64,000 nt of DNA from NCBI GenBank assembly GCA_035048485.1, contig CM068588.1, positions 24,698,324-24,762,323 on the forward strand, in the 5' to 3' direction. Below the pieces are notes generated by a model that was given only the letters and a program-made list of their open reading frames with translations, ran no database searches and was not told where the DNA came from. The DNA is from Pteria penguin (lineage: Eukaryota; Mollusca; Bivalvia; Pterioida; Pteriidae). Positions 13,081 to 64,000 of the stretch are shown piece by piece (within the stretch, counting starts at the first letter, position 1; every line of letters starts with the position of its first letter). Position numbers and translations under genes: made by a program.

Positions 13081-13819
13081 ATATGTAGAACATATGCTGC
13101 ATAGCCGCACCAAACTATCCCTTCGCTTCTGTTTTCAACCAGTAAAGAAAGTTTGAAATAAATATAACTTTTTTATTTTCAATTTTAGTTCATCTGAGCG
13201 GAAGACTCCAGAGAACTGTAGTTATAGCATCGCCCATTTATCCGCCTCTCTGTTATTATTTAGTCTGTTCAGTTTCTTCTGAACTGCGCAAGTGAAGTTT
13301 TGATGAAACTTGGTAGTGATGAAGTATCTGAGTTCCCAACAGGTTTGTTGTTTTTAGGCTAGATCTTTCAAAAAACTAATGACCGTGTGACATAGACCCC
13401 CAGAGAATTCGCTCCTCTGAACGCATTAAAGATCCATTACAAATGTTTTTGTGTTTGATCAGAATATTCAAGCAATGGATACAGGAGCTTCCGTCCAGGC
13501 TCTGAGCGTCACAGACTCTCGTAAAAACTGAAACAGAATATTATCATGCTGGTGTATTTCGACATTGACATACATGTATGTAAATCAAAGAATACTTACA
13601 GAAAAAATCCCAATCATCTATTATTAGGAATTTATTACCAGCATTATAAAGGACAGATTATCCATTGTAGCATTAAAGGTCAAATGTACATATATCCCGC
13701 TGCATCGTCTTTCGCCCCCCCCCCTTTTTTTAGTGCATTTTTAACGTTTACTCGTCACATATACATATTTACCATTGTATACAGATAAATATTAGGAAAG
13801 AGATTCGGAACACTTAACA

Positions 13820-16800
13820 ATGGCTGAAGTAAAGGAAAGGTCCCACCCGGAAAATAGAAATATAATAACTGTGCCTGGCATTGTGGTGCTGTTTGGAACT
13901 TTCCTCATCAGGGTAAGTAATCAGCATTCGTGGGTATAGGCCATTTCAATGAGGTGATTTATCTCCCCTGATAAGAACTCTCCCACTTTCTGCATATCAC
14001 GGTAAGGCATACAAAGTTGACTGCTACTTCGCAAACCATATCTCATCATGGTCAATTGACCGTACAAATGAGATAGGTAAATTGCATGGACAGTCATTGC
14101 ACAAATTTTATACCATTCTCTTCCATTTTGGGGATTACTTTAATAAGCAAGGGCAGATAACTGATTAAAATGGCCTATAATGTTTAATCTGCACAGAGAG
14201 GAATACCATGGTTATTCAATTAGAAACTAACAAGTCGCCAAGAAACTCTTGTCTCATACCAAATAAATATATTGATAGCAAATCCATAGTAACCAATTAT
14301 GCAAACACTGTTGATAAAGTCTCATTCTTCTTCACGTTTTACACAAACATCAGATTGCCGTTTGAAATTGTCCTTATTATTTCAGTTGTTATGGAATTAT
14401 TGAATGTTCCTATTGAACGTGTTGCATTTCTAATTTAGCAATTAAAAGTAATAAGAAATTTTAAATGATCTGTTTATTTCTAAACAACCTTGACTTTAAG
14501 TAATCGAAATTGTGAAGAACTGGCAGACATTTAATTTCATGAACAAATCACAGTCAAGAGAAAACATATCCTTGTAAAGTAAACTATACATGTACAAAAT
14601 AAATCGGTAACATTGCATAAGGTTGTGATATTTTCGCAAACCAGACCCGGGTATGAGAACTCGTCAGTCGAATCACTGAATCGATTCTGATAACAAGTAA
14701 CAGTTAATAACAGCTAATTAATTCTTCTGGTCGCCTACACCTAACTGGAAACCCTGCCAGTAGTGTGCGCATGTTCGGTAATATGCTGTTCTAGTTTGTA
14801 ATAATGTTGCAGAAGAATGATCCTTTTCTGGTGTCTTTAAAATTGATCATCTTGATTCAACAGCGAAATTCGATATCTATCATTCATTTTTGTTTATTAG
14901 AAAATCTTCGGTACAAGAAATGCTCTAATTTTAAAGCCACGGTTCTTCATTTGATGCCTCCTCTATGAGTTACTCCTAAAAGTAATAAATTTCATTGTAA
15001 ATGTATGTTTCAGTCCGTGTATACTATATACATGGTGATCGGCTTGTACGCCAAGCTGAAGAACAGCATCCTCCAGCAGTCCTCTATCAAGGTTCTAGAC
15101 AGTCTGTATATAGGGCACCTGCCACTGGGCACTACACTCAATGTACTGATACTATCACTGGTGTCACTGTTTCCAATCTACCTTGTTGTCGGCATGCTCG
15201 GAATAATGGCTGCTCTCTGTCGCAACAAATCTCTACTCATAGTGGTACGTATCCATAAAACTCGAGCTAATGGTTTCGTGTTGTACGGTAAATGTTTATT
15301 TAGTTTTCACCACACGTTGTCACTCAGCATGTCATGTCGTTTATAGGTGAACTCTCATATCTCTACTTAACTTACCCGAGTTTGAGTCTGTCATTATTAA
15401 AAACAAGTTTTAAATAAGTTGCAGTGACACTTTCTACACAGTGTTTGTTCACATTCATGTATACATGTTGTACATTGTTGTTAGTGCCATAGTCATATGA
15501 CACCAGTTACTTTTGCATTTTACATTACCCCCTCAAAATACAAATGAGGTGGGAATAAATGCATTTCATTTATTAATATGATCATTAATCTCCTGTCTGT
15601 GTTTAGAGTGCAGTATGCCAGTTCTTTAACATTGCCCTCGATATTGTCTACATAGTGATGTTCAGCATCATCTACAATGGGGTAAGTCTTCAGAAATTAA
15701 AAAAAATATTTCCATTTCATTAAGAAAGGAGAGGAAAGAGATGAGCATGAAGCGCGCTCATTTTGAAACCGTGAAAGTGAATATATACCAGTCTGTATTT
15801 TATAATGGTTTTCAGTTTCTTTTTAAATTTGTATACAATCTCTCCTTTTCACTTTTCAGACAGCGAGTTTCTTTAAAAGCAATATTGTCATTTGAACAAT
15901 TAAAATATTTTACTAAAACATCATAATTATTATGTGCGCGCCACCGTCTTGGAACAAGTTGAATTGCTTGTACGTGCATGACGAACCAGTCGATTTTCAT
16001 AATCGGCACGATCAATTTCCAGAGTTGATTTTTTTTCAAGACGAACAATGCTGATAATGGGACTTAAGTCATTGTCTCACCTCTGCTTTCTATGGTCCCA
16101 TTAATGACCATCGTTTTACGTCGTGAGTACTATAATGACATAATATCAATTGTTTCGTATTTTACGTAATACACATTTCCTCTACTTGTGGATTACATCT
16201 GCATTCCTGTCAACAAGGCTGACTTTAAAATATGATAATCAAATTTTACTGAACCTGTATTATGAAGAGATAAGTAACCGAAAAATACTTTTGGGGTAAA
16301 ACAAATGGGTGTATAAAGATGTGAGGATAAAGCAGATACCAAATAATATAGAAGATGACAAATGGGAAGTCAAATTGACAACAGTTGCTCGGAATAGTAA
16401 GTCATCCCCGTTAACACACTGTACTTGCCACAACAACAAATTGTAGAAAAATATATCTAATCCTCACAAACCTCATATATTGTCTTTTCAGATTAATGAA
16501 AGCCTAGGGAATGACTTACAGAATCTTTATAATATAATGCACGACATTGGCTTCAACGATGCTTTTGGTTATGGTGACGCTTGGAAATCTATGTTTACCA
16601 ATGTATGTATGAAATGTAGTTGTCTATCCAGAGCTGTTCCTTCTCCTTATTTTCATCATTGACAGGGTCTGTAAAAGTGTGAATAGGGGAATCATACCAC
16701 TGGGTGTATACAGTGATGTCGTCGTTTGGTAGAATAACAAAAGTACATTTGAAACGAAAAATCTATTATAAAATTTTGTACGGTTATATTTAATATAACC

Positions 16801-19800
16801 GTACAAAATTCATTCATTTGTCCCTTTAAATACATCTCCACAGCGTCAAAGTTTGAGATTACATTTCGTTTCAATACAGCCCTTGACAAATATCGCTATT
16901 CAAAAGTCGGGCTGCCGCTGTGTGACGTAACATATTTTTTTATAACGACAGACCAATGAGAGGCCTTCAATCAAAGTACAGTTTGGTCAGATGCAAAACA
17001 AAGACCTATTTATTTACCTATTTTAAACTTCATAGATGTTTAGACTGTTTATTCTATTCACGTGTGTATGACGACTTATTTTTGTTTCTGAATGGACCGT
17101 CGACGGCCCAATGAAATCTTACAGGGTCAGCCCGACTTTTGAATAGCAATATTTGTTTAAGGTTGTAGTGTAGCGTAGTGTAATCTCATTTCTTTAAGTT
17201 GTGAAGATGATTTAAATAATACTTAGGAAATAGTCAACGACTAGGTTGTAAATTCTAGGCTACTCAAGTCATTGTTGCAGATATTATTTGTTGAATCAAA
17301 ATCAAGCTGTATCAAATACGTTTTAGTTATACTAAGTCAAATAATCACATGACATCACGTGACCGGTCAGCAGGGGGTGTTTACTGCTCCATGGTACCTA
17401 ATCATGCCTCTGGTTCTTCAAACGGTTCACGATAGCCTGTTTCTTTTTTTCTGCCATGGAACTTGTTATTTGGATATTTAGTCATCTCGAATGACAACAA
17501 ATCATTTACTAATCAAACTCGTGTGTGCTTTCGTATATTCTCACAGCAGAAATGTAAGCAATATTGATTTTTTCATCATATTGTAACTGACCATCTTTGA
17601 CTTAAAATGTATTTAGATAGAGTTTAAACCCGTCTGATTTCAGCTGCTGCACTATTGAAAAAATTACAAATATGTACAGAGAATTTTATGAAATTATATT
17701 AAGAATTTATCATGATATTGAAGGTTATCTATTAAAAAAATTTCACAAAGTCATTTTATATTATCTTCTGAAAATAACACTTTAAGAAAAATTTGAGCAC
17801 ATTTGTAGGCGAATTACTGATTATGTTTGGAACAAAATATAATTTTTATTTCTTTTTATCTAATGCATTGAATTAATGTACATGTCAAATCTTTTGTTTT
17901 TTCAGTTTCTTTTGTATCAGTCCCGTGATAGTTTTCCAAGCAACTATTTATACTTTTTCTGATTTTTTTTTCTTCAGTCTCATGGTAAAATGTGCAAAAA
18001 TCCAACCGCGATTGGTACCATGTATTACTTTGTCATTTACCTGAATCAAATCTCTTTTCATTTCTTTTATCGTAACACAGTAGTAATATAATTGCAGTCC
18101 CATAGTGAAAATTGAAAAGCAACTACCGGGTATTGATACTTTGGTGTCAGTTCCATCGTAAATTGGGCAATATCTATTGGAACTTTGTTATCACTCACTG
18201 TAAAATGCACTTTGATACGTTAGATAAAAATGCACAATAGCTTTAATGTGAATAAAGGAAAATGACAGTTGTTTCGACCACACAAAATGTAGGTATTGAA
18301 TACTAGAACTAATTAAAATGTTTTTCAACTATAAACTATTAAAGCTAATATGATTAGTTGGTTCTTTTACAGAAGTGCTTTTTAACTGTTGGTCCTTTCG
18401 TAAAAGAAGTATAGCTAAGGAAAACATTCATATTTCAAATCGCAAACGTGAAATGATAAGTATATTGTAAAATAATTTATTGTTGCAATTGTATTTCAAC
18501 AGCTAGCCTGCTGCTCTGTCACCGTCAGTCATAACGCAGTGAAAAGTACAAGCAACATTTGCAGCTCTGAGTTTAGTTTGGTGTGTAGTATTTATTTACT
18601 TTGGAAATATATCTTTTCTGTTTGATAGTTTAAAATACACTGAAACATACAGCGTAACACCACTGAAGCACAGAAACTGTTGTATAAATTAATAATGAAG
18701 AGGACAATGCATAAACAAAAGCATAATATTACAACTAAGTTCGCCATATCAATGTGATCACTCAAGCGGGAATGCAAAACACGAAGGTATCTGGTACTGC
18801 GCTAGTCGCAAAACTTGATCCAATTTGCGCCATACGTATTGAGGGATAAGTCTCGGGATTTATCATCGCGTTCTTTGAAAAATCAGAATATCATCGGTTA
18901 TATAGAATGAACAGAAGGAAATGTGTCAATCTCAATTGTTTCAAAGTTTCAATGATTATCTTCAGTAAGGTGTATGTGTGACGTCACGCTGACGTCGAGA
19001 GTAACAAAGAAATATATATGCAAAATGTCTAAGTAAAGTAAAAAAAAAAAAACCAATACAAACATTTGTATGATATCCGTTGCCTTTTCATTTAGGATTT
19101 AAAAAGATAAACATATAAAAAGTTTTGTTTTGTTTTAATGCTTTAGGGAGATTATAGATATAAATATTAGTCAAATTGTGTGATCAATGCATTTACTGAA
19201 TTGATTGACCTTCATAAAAATTTACTACAAGTATCTTTTTCCTTATATTTGTTTCGTCTGTATGAGGACTTTCACGACGGGTGTGGCTAGCCAAACAGGA
19301 GACGCTCACTCCTCCCGGGCACCTGGTCTCACCCCTGAATTTCAGGGGTCCGTGAATGTCCACTTTGGTATATTGTTGTTAGTGCCATAGTCATGTGTCA
19401 TCAGTTACTTTCGTATTTTTTATCAAAAATCATGAGTACTGTGGTGTGCGTTACATATGTCTAATACCCTGGGCACTGCATCAGGCAGATGTAGTCACTA
19501 CAGAAGTTATATAATCTTTGCATGATGTAAAATAAGAAACAAACACATACATGTATTTCACTTGTTAACTTGTTATACTTAATAATGTGTTTATTGTAAA
19601 CAAAGACCCTGTGAATCATATAAACATTCATTTGACAACAAATAACACTATACTGATATTAATGGATAACATTTATATATTTGTCACTAAACTTCGTTAT
19701 ATATATATTACATGACTTGCATTATTATAACAGTTCACTATGAGTATGATATACATCACCAAGACATAAACTCAATTCTTAAATGTTTTTCTTTGTAAGT

Positions 19801-20424
19801 ATGCGTTTTTGTGTAAGTACAGCGGTTCTTTATAATGCGTTTATGTGCATATCAGTATATTGACACCATACATATTTTGGCGTATTTTCAGACGTGTTGG
19901 ACAGAGATTAGTGCCTCGTTAAAGACGTACTGTGCTACATTCATATCCCTACCAACTGTCTCTCTGATCACTGAGGTATAGAGAATAACCATACATTCAT
20001 TTTAGTCCAGCTTATACCTATAGAGTCATTTTGAATGTTTATGAAAATTATCACAACCTCCTATGTTTACCTCACTACAAAAAGTGTATATAAGAATTTG
20101 AAATAAAATGTTATGTGGGTCTGTCGCATATTCTATTCATCATTCTATTATTATGAACCATATTTTTATTGTATTTTGTATTTTACATTTCAGATTATGT
20201 TAATCTGCATGTCAGATTATATCTTTGGAGACATCTATAATCGACGGAAAGAGAAACTGGAGTTCCAGGAGTTTAGTGTAAAGCCAGAGTCCAAGTTTAG
20301 ATTGATAATGTTGAACACAAAGAAATATTTCCCCATGGCAATGGGTAAAACTGCCGTGTCTCTAGCGAAGAAAACATGGAAACAGTTAAGTCCTGATGTT
20401 TATTTCAATAATTGTCACTTTTAA
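13820..20424 (+). CDS. Tetraspanin-like protein, complete seven-exon gene (U1)
   Basis: Exons are 13820-13912, 15014-15244, 15607-15681, 16492-16602, 18503-18580, 19892-19975 and 20194-20424 (stop TAA). All introns are phase 0, giving 300 codons. Tetraspanins are four-pass membrane organisers that recruit partners through a large extracellular loop. TM1 spans exons 1-2 (PGIVVLFGTFLIR then SVYTIYMVIGL). TM2 is in exon 2 (LNVLILSLVSLFPIYLVVGM) and TM3 is exon 3 (25 codons). The loop begins in exon 4 and carries LACCSV in exon 5 in place of the usual CCG. TM4 spans exons 6-7, followed by a basic tail of about 65 residues. The loop is short, without PxSCC, so only about two disulfides can form. 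Exon 4 ends in AWKSMFTN, like the B-type units downstream. The start is the first in-frame ATG (ACAATGG). Exon 7 is cut by a tandem duplication that leaves it intact. Confidence 0.85.
15425..15535 (+). repeat. Fragment of the Penelope-associated 3' repeat
   Basis: It contains 'gtttgttcacattcatgta' and 'gttagtgccatagtcatatga', also present at 19380, 53515, 54660-54870 and, inverted, at 59905-60060. It lies in intron 2 of the U1 gene. Partial copy. Confidence 0.6.
16772..16810. repeat. Near-perfect palindrome, 19-bp arms with a one-base centre
   Basis: Arms 16772-16790 and 16792-16810 are exact inverse complements. Outer sequences ('tttgaaacgaaaaat' near 16748 and 'acatttcgtttcaata' near 16861) are also inverted, suggesting a foldback element of about 130 bp. 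Confidence 0.8.
16881..17162. mobile_element. MITE-like element of about 280 bp with terminal inverted repeats
   Basis: The left end ('acaaatatcgctattcaaaa' onward to gtcgggctg) and the right end (inverse with one or two mismatches) form inverted repeats of about 30 bp. The interior has no coding frame. It lies in intron 4 of the U1 gene. Confidence 0.8.
17163..18502 (+). other. Rest of intron 4 of the U1 gene, no feature seen
   Basis: AT-rich single-copy-looking sequence. I looked for exons and repeat ends and found none I could support. Confidence 0.5.
19262..19425 (+). repeat. Solo 3' end of the Penelope-associated repeat
   Basis: It carries 'cgggtgtggctagccaaaca', 'cctcccgggcacctggtctc' and 'ctgaatttcaggggtcc'. 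The same core occurs in the 3' untranslated regions of RT copies A, B and C, so this is a solo 3' end. It lies in intron 5 of the U1 gene. Confidence 0.7.
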
Positions 20425-21810
20425 TATGTGTTGTTGTAACTTTTTGCCTGTGGTATTTGATGTCAGATTCTTTTATGGGGATCAGTCAGAAATCCAGCCA
20501 TCATTTACATGTACTTGCATTTATTTTTGCCCATACGGATTATATTTTCCCGATCGTATGGTGCGTACCGTACATAATATTGTTTCAATTCTTTTTGATG
20601 TAATGATGTAATGCACTTGGAATCAAACATCAAAAGTCCAATGTGCTATTCAAAGTCCAGATATAATATACAATACCGACGATACATATCATATTATACT
20701 ATACCAACTACACATATTATATTATACAATACCGACGATCCATATTATACTGTAATGACGATACATATACTATACATTACCAAATATACATATTATATTA
20801 TACAATTCCAACGATACATATATTATACAATACCGACGATCCATATTATACTGTAATGACGATACATATACTATAAATTACCAAATATACATATTATATT
20901 ATACAATTCCAACGATACATATACAATACCGACGATGCATCTCATAACAAACAATACCGACAAAACTTATGACATTATACAATATCAGCGATACATATTA
21001 TAATTTACAATACCGACCTTACATATCATATTATAAATACCAACGATGCATATTGTTATTAACAATACAGACGAAAGCCGGTGTGGCTTAGCGTATGAGG
21101 TGCTTGGCTCGTGACCTAGAGGTCCGGGTTCGATTCCCGCCTGGGTACACCGGTGTTCTGTTTTCCGGATTATACAGTAAAAACCGAGGTCCCGTGTCAC
21201 GGTAGGCGTGGCACGTAAAAGATCCGTACCTCACTACTTCAGGTGGGTTCGTTGCAAAGGTAGAAATTTCTACGCAATGCATCAGACAGATGCCATCACC
21301 ATATACGTGAAATATCAGTGGAGTGACGTAAAACAATAATCAATCAACACTACAGACGATACATTTTATATTGAACAAGCTTCGGATGACAAACTTACTG
21401 ATCTACCAATGACATCATTAGCAAATGCGTTATTTGTCGAAGTTTTATTGTTCCTCCGATGACGTCATCACAATGGAAAATTGCGTTTTCTGGAAGGATG
21501 AAATCACTCTTCCACTCAACGTAACTTTACATCGCAATGAAGTCATCTGGTATAAGCTGTTTATTGGGTGTAAAATTCTATCGAAAAAGATTAATTTTGT
21601 GATTATTTGTTTATCGACTTTCTTTTATAGAGGATTATCAAGAATATTGTTAAATATAGCAATTATCGTACTCGTAGAGACCAAAGATTCTGTAATGTGA
21701 AAATCCATCATGGCGTAATCAGCCGTGTTGTATGTTTCCAATATATGAAATACGCAAATGTTTGTTTATTAAAAACTAAGTACCATTTCGAAGCTATCTC
21801 TTAACCCAAG
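20305..21810 (+). repeat. Tandem duplication, copy 1 (1,506 bp)
   Basis: It starts inside the last coding exon of the U1 gene and covers its last 39 codons plus stop, the 3' flank, a minisatellite of imperfect 'ataccgacgatacatattat' units (about 20655-21065) and a SINE. Copy 2 follows directly with only a handful of differences. Confidence 0.95.
21077..21347 (+). mobile_element. tRNA-derived SINE, copy 1
   Basis: The tRNA-like head has an A-box-like 'tggcttagcgtatgagg' and a B-box 'ggttcgattcc'. A body containing 'ccgaggtcccgtgtcacgg' follows, and the tail reads 'gtgacgtaaaacaataatca' with an ATCAATC end. About 270 bp. The same family occurs at 48221-48489 (inverted), 46030-46122 (diverged) and 32695-32757 (tail only). 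Confidence 0.9.
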
Positions 21811-23317
21811 ATAATGTTGAACACAAAGAAATATTTCCCCATGGCAATGGGTAAAACTGCCGTGTCTCTAGCGAAGAAAACATGGAAACAGTTAAGTCCT
21901 GACGTTTATTTCAATAATTGTCACTTTTAATATGTGTTGTTGTAACTTTTTGCCTGTGGTATTTGATGTCAGATTCTTTTATGGGGATCAGTCAGAAATC
22001 CAGCCATCATTTACATGTACTTGCATTTATTTTTGCCCATACGGATTATATTTTCCCGATCGTATGGTGCGTACCGTACATAATATTGTTTCAATTCTTT
22101 TTGATGTAATGATGTAATGCACTTGGAATCAAACATCAAAAGTCCAATGTGCTATTCAAAGTCCAGATATAATATACAATACCGACGATACATATCATAT
22201 TATACTATACCAACTACACATATTATATTATACAATACCGACGATCCATATTATACTGTAATGACGATACATATACTATACATTACCAAATATACATATT
22301 ATATTATACAATTCCAACGATACATATATTATACAATACCGACGATCCATATTATACTGTAATGACGATACATATACTATAAATTACCAAATATACATAT
22401 TATATTATACAATTCCAACGATACATATACAATACCGACGATGCATCTCATAACAAACAATACCGACAAAACTTATGACATTATACAATATCAGCGATAC
22501 ATATTATAATTTACAATACCGACCTTACATATCATATTATAAATACCAACGATGCATATTGTTATTAACAATACAGACGAAAGCCGGTGTGGCTTAGCGT
22601 ATGAGGTGCTTGGCTCGTGACCTAGAGGTCCCGGGTTCGATTCCCGCCTGGGTACACCGGTGTTCTGTTTTCCGGATTATACAGTAAAAACCGAGGTCCC
22701 GTGTCACGGTAGGCGTGGCACGTAAAAGATCCGTACCTCACTACTTCAGGTGGGTTCGTTGCAAAGGTAGAAATTTCTACGCAATGCATCAGACAGATGC
22801 CATCACCATATACGTGAAATATCAGTGGAGTGACGTAAAACAATAATCAATCAACACTACAGACGATACATTTTATATTGAACAAGCTTCGGATGACAAA
22901 CTTACTGATTTACAAATGACATCATTAGCAAATGCGTTATTTGTCGAAGTTTTATTGTTCCTCCGATGACGTCATCACAATGGAAAATTGCGTTTTCTGG
23001 AAGGATGAAATCACTCTTCCACTCAACGTAACTTTACATCGCAATGAAGTCATCTGGTATAAGCTGTTTATTGGGTGTAAAATTCTATCGAAAAAGATTA
23101 ATTTTGTGATTATTTGTTTATCGACTTTCTTTTATAGAGGATTATCAAGAATATTGTTAAATATAGCAATTATCGTACTCGTAGAGACCAAAGATTCTGT
23201 AATGTGAAAATCCATCATGGCGTAATCAGCCGTGTTGTATGTTTCCAATATATGAAATACGCAAATGTTTGTTTATTAAAAACTAAGTACCATTTCGAAG
23301 CTATCTCTTAACCCAAG
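21811..23317 (+). repeat. Tandem duplication, copy 2 (1,507 bp)
   Basis: Nearly identical to copy 1 at a shift of 1,506-1,507 bp. Differences noted: one substitution near 21903, one inserted C near 22630, and two substitutions near 22909-22913. It carries a second copy of the U1 terminal coding segment (21811-21930, ending in the same stop), which has no upstream acceptor of its own. Confidence 0.95.
22583..22854 (+). mobile_element. tRNA-derived SINE, copy 2 (by segmental duplication)
   Basis: Same SINE as at 21077, carried along by the 1.5-kb tandem duplication rather than inserted anew. It differs by one extra C just before the B-box. Confidence 0.9.
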
Positions 23318-23435
23318 AGCTTCTGAAGTTAAAAAAAAATCCAGAAACAAATACAAACAACTGTTTGAAATAACACAAATCATTACGTAATGATTTAATG
23401 TAATACCAAAGTAACCATGTCACAGAATCACAAGG

Positions 23436-63530
<40,095 letters not shown>

Positions 63531-64000
63531 GTAAGAATTCGCACAAAAATTCCAAAGTCCAGTATAATTTACATATTCAGTGAGACGAATATAGTCACAA
63601 ATTCATCTAGTTTTTTAGCAATTTCTTTCTTAGCTTATAAATCGATTTGAAATGATTCTGTTTAAAAGAGGCATTTTGAAATTACATGATCATATCTGTC
63701 AGCTGGATATGAATGTGAATACAACTTTCACAACGGCTAAACAGAAATCAGCACAAATTCAGTTCATTCAATTTCACTCACATACGACAAATGGAATCTG
63801 TCGTGAATTCACGAAACAGTAAATAAAAAACTTACGGATTTATAAACAGGCAATATAATACTGTGTGAGTCATCCCTCAAGGATATGGTACCCAGAGAAG
63901 GACAGTGAAGGTTAATGCAACATAAACTGTTGCACCGTTGTTGAAACATTCTATAGTAGAAATGATTTTCCTGATTCCGATCATTTATAAACCTCATACG
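63531..64000 (+). other. Right edge, U6 first intron
   Basis: No exon or repeat was recognised before the end of the window. Confidence 0.5.

Noticed and set aside
21077..21150. Possible tRNA gene
   Set aside because: The A and B boxes are present, but the arms do not close properly and the unit is followed by a SINE body and tail, repeated elsewhere.
20985..22843. Minus-strand frames with GIEPGPLGHEP or GGNRTR-like sequence, and 48413-48664 with CPGRESNPGPLDHEP
   Set aside because: These are translations of the tRNA-like head of the SINE, a well-known false gene signal.

Overview
The window is animal nuclear DNA. It is AT-rich, most protein-coding sequence sits in short exons with GT..AG introns, and about half the length is repeats. 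Caveolins, tetraspanin-fold proteins, tRNA-derived SINEs ending in ATCAATC-type tails, Penelope-like reverse transcriptase (RT) fragments, long (TA)n arrays and frequent 'tacatgta' words all suit a lophotrochozoan, most likely a bivalve mollusc. No species is claimed.

Layout. (1) 199-6645 holds two convergent caveolin genes: caveolin A on + (exons 199-258 and 2642-2974, unusually rich in cysteine) and caveolin B on - (exons 6645-6337 and 3740-3399, a canonical caveolin). (2) 6646-13819 is intergenic, with MITE-like and SINE-like elements and microsatellites and no gene I can support. (3) 13820-20424 is a complete seven-exon tetraspanin-like gene of 300 codons. Its 3' end lies in a nearly perfect 1.5-kb tandem duplication (20305-23317). 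(4) 23436 to the right edge is a run of tetraspanin-like units (called U2 to U6) on the + strand. Each unit has the same seven-exon pattern: a first TM1 exon, a TM2 exon of about 231-243 nt, a TM3 exon of exactly 75 nt, a pre-loop exon, a CCG loop exon, a TM4 exon of exactly 84 nt, and a tail exon. All introns inside a unit are phase 0. The tail exon of each unit ends at a phase-2 donor, and the first exon of the next unit begins at a phase-2 acceptor without its own ATG. The chain reads open for 1,166 codons and runs off the window.

The main result is therefore a probable multi-tetraspanin fusion gene. Its units alternate between an A type (U2, U4, U6) and a B type (U3, U5, and also the separate upstream gene), as if an A-B pair had been duplicated. 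Every junction exon has an in-frame stop just past its donor, and three of four have an in-frame ATG eight bases before it. Single-unit, two-unit and long fused proteins are therefore all possible; transcript data would decide.

Mobile DNA fills the introns: three Penelope-like RT copies, one with the direct-repeat flanks (pseudo-LTRs) typical of that class, more decayed RT pieces, many solo 3' ends, at least seven MITE-like elements with terminal inverted repeats, two SINE families, and several tandem-repeat families. Caveolins and tetraspanins both organise plasma-membrane microdomains, so the neighbourhood has a shared theme, but a functional link is only inference.
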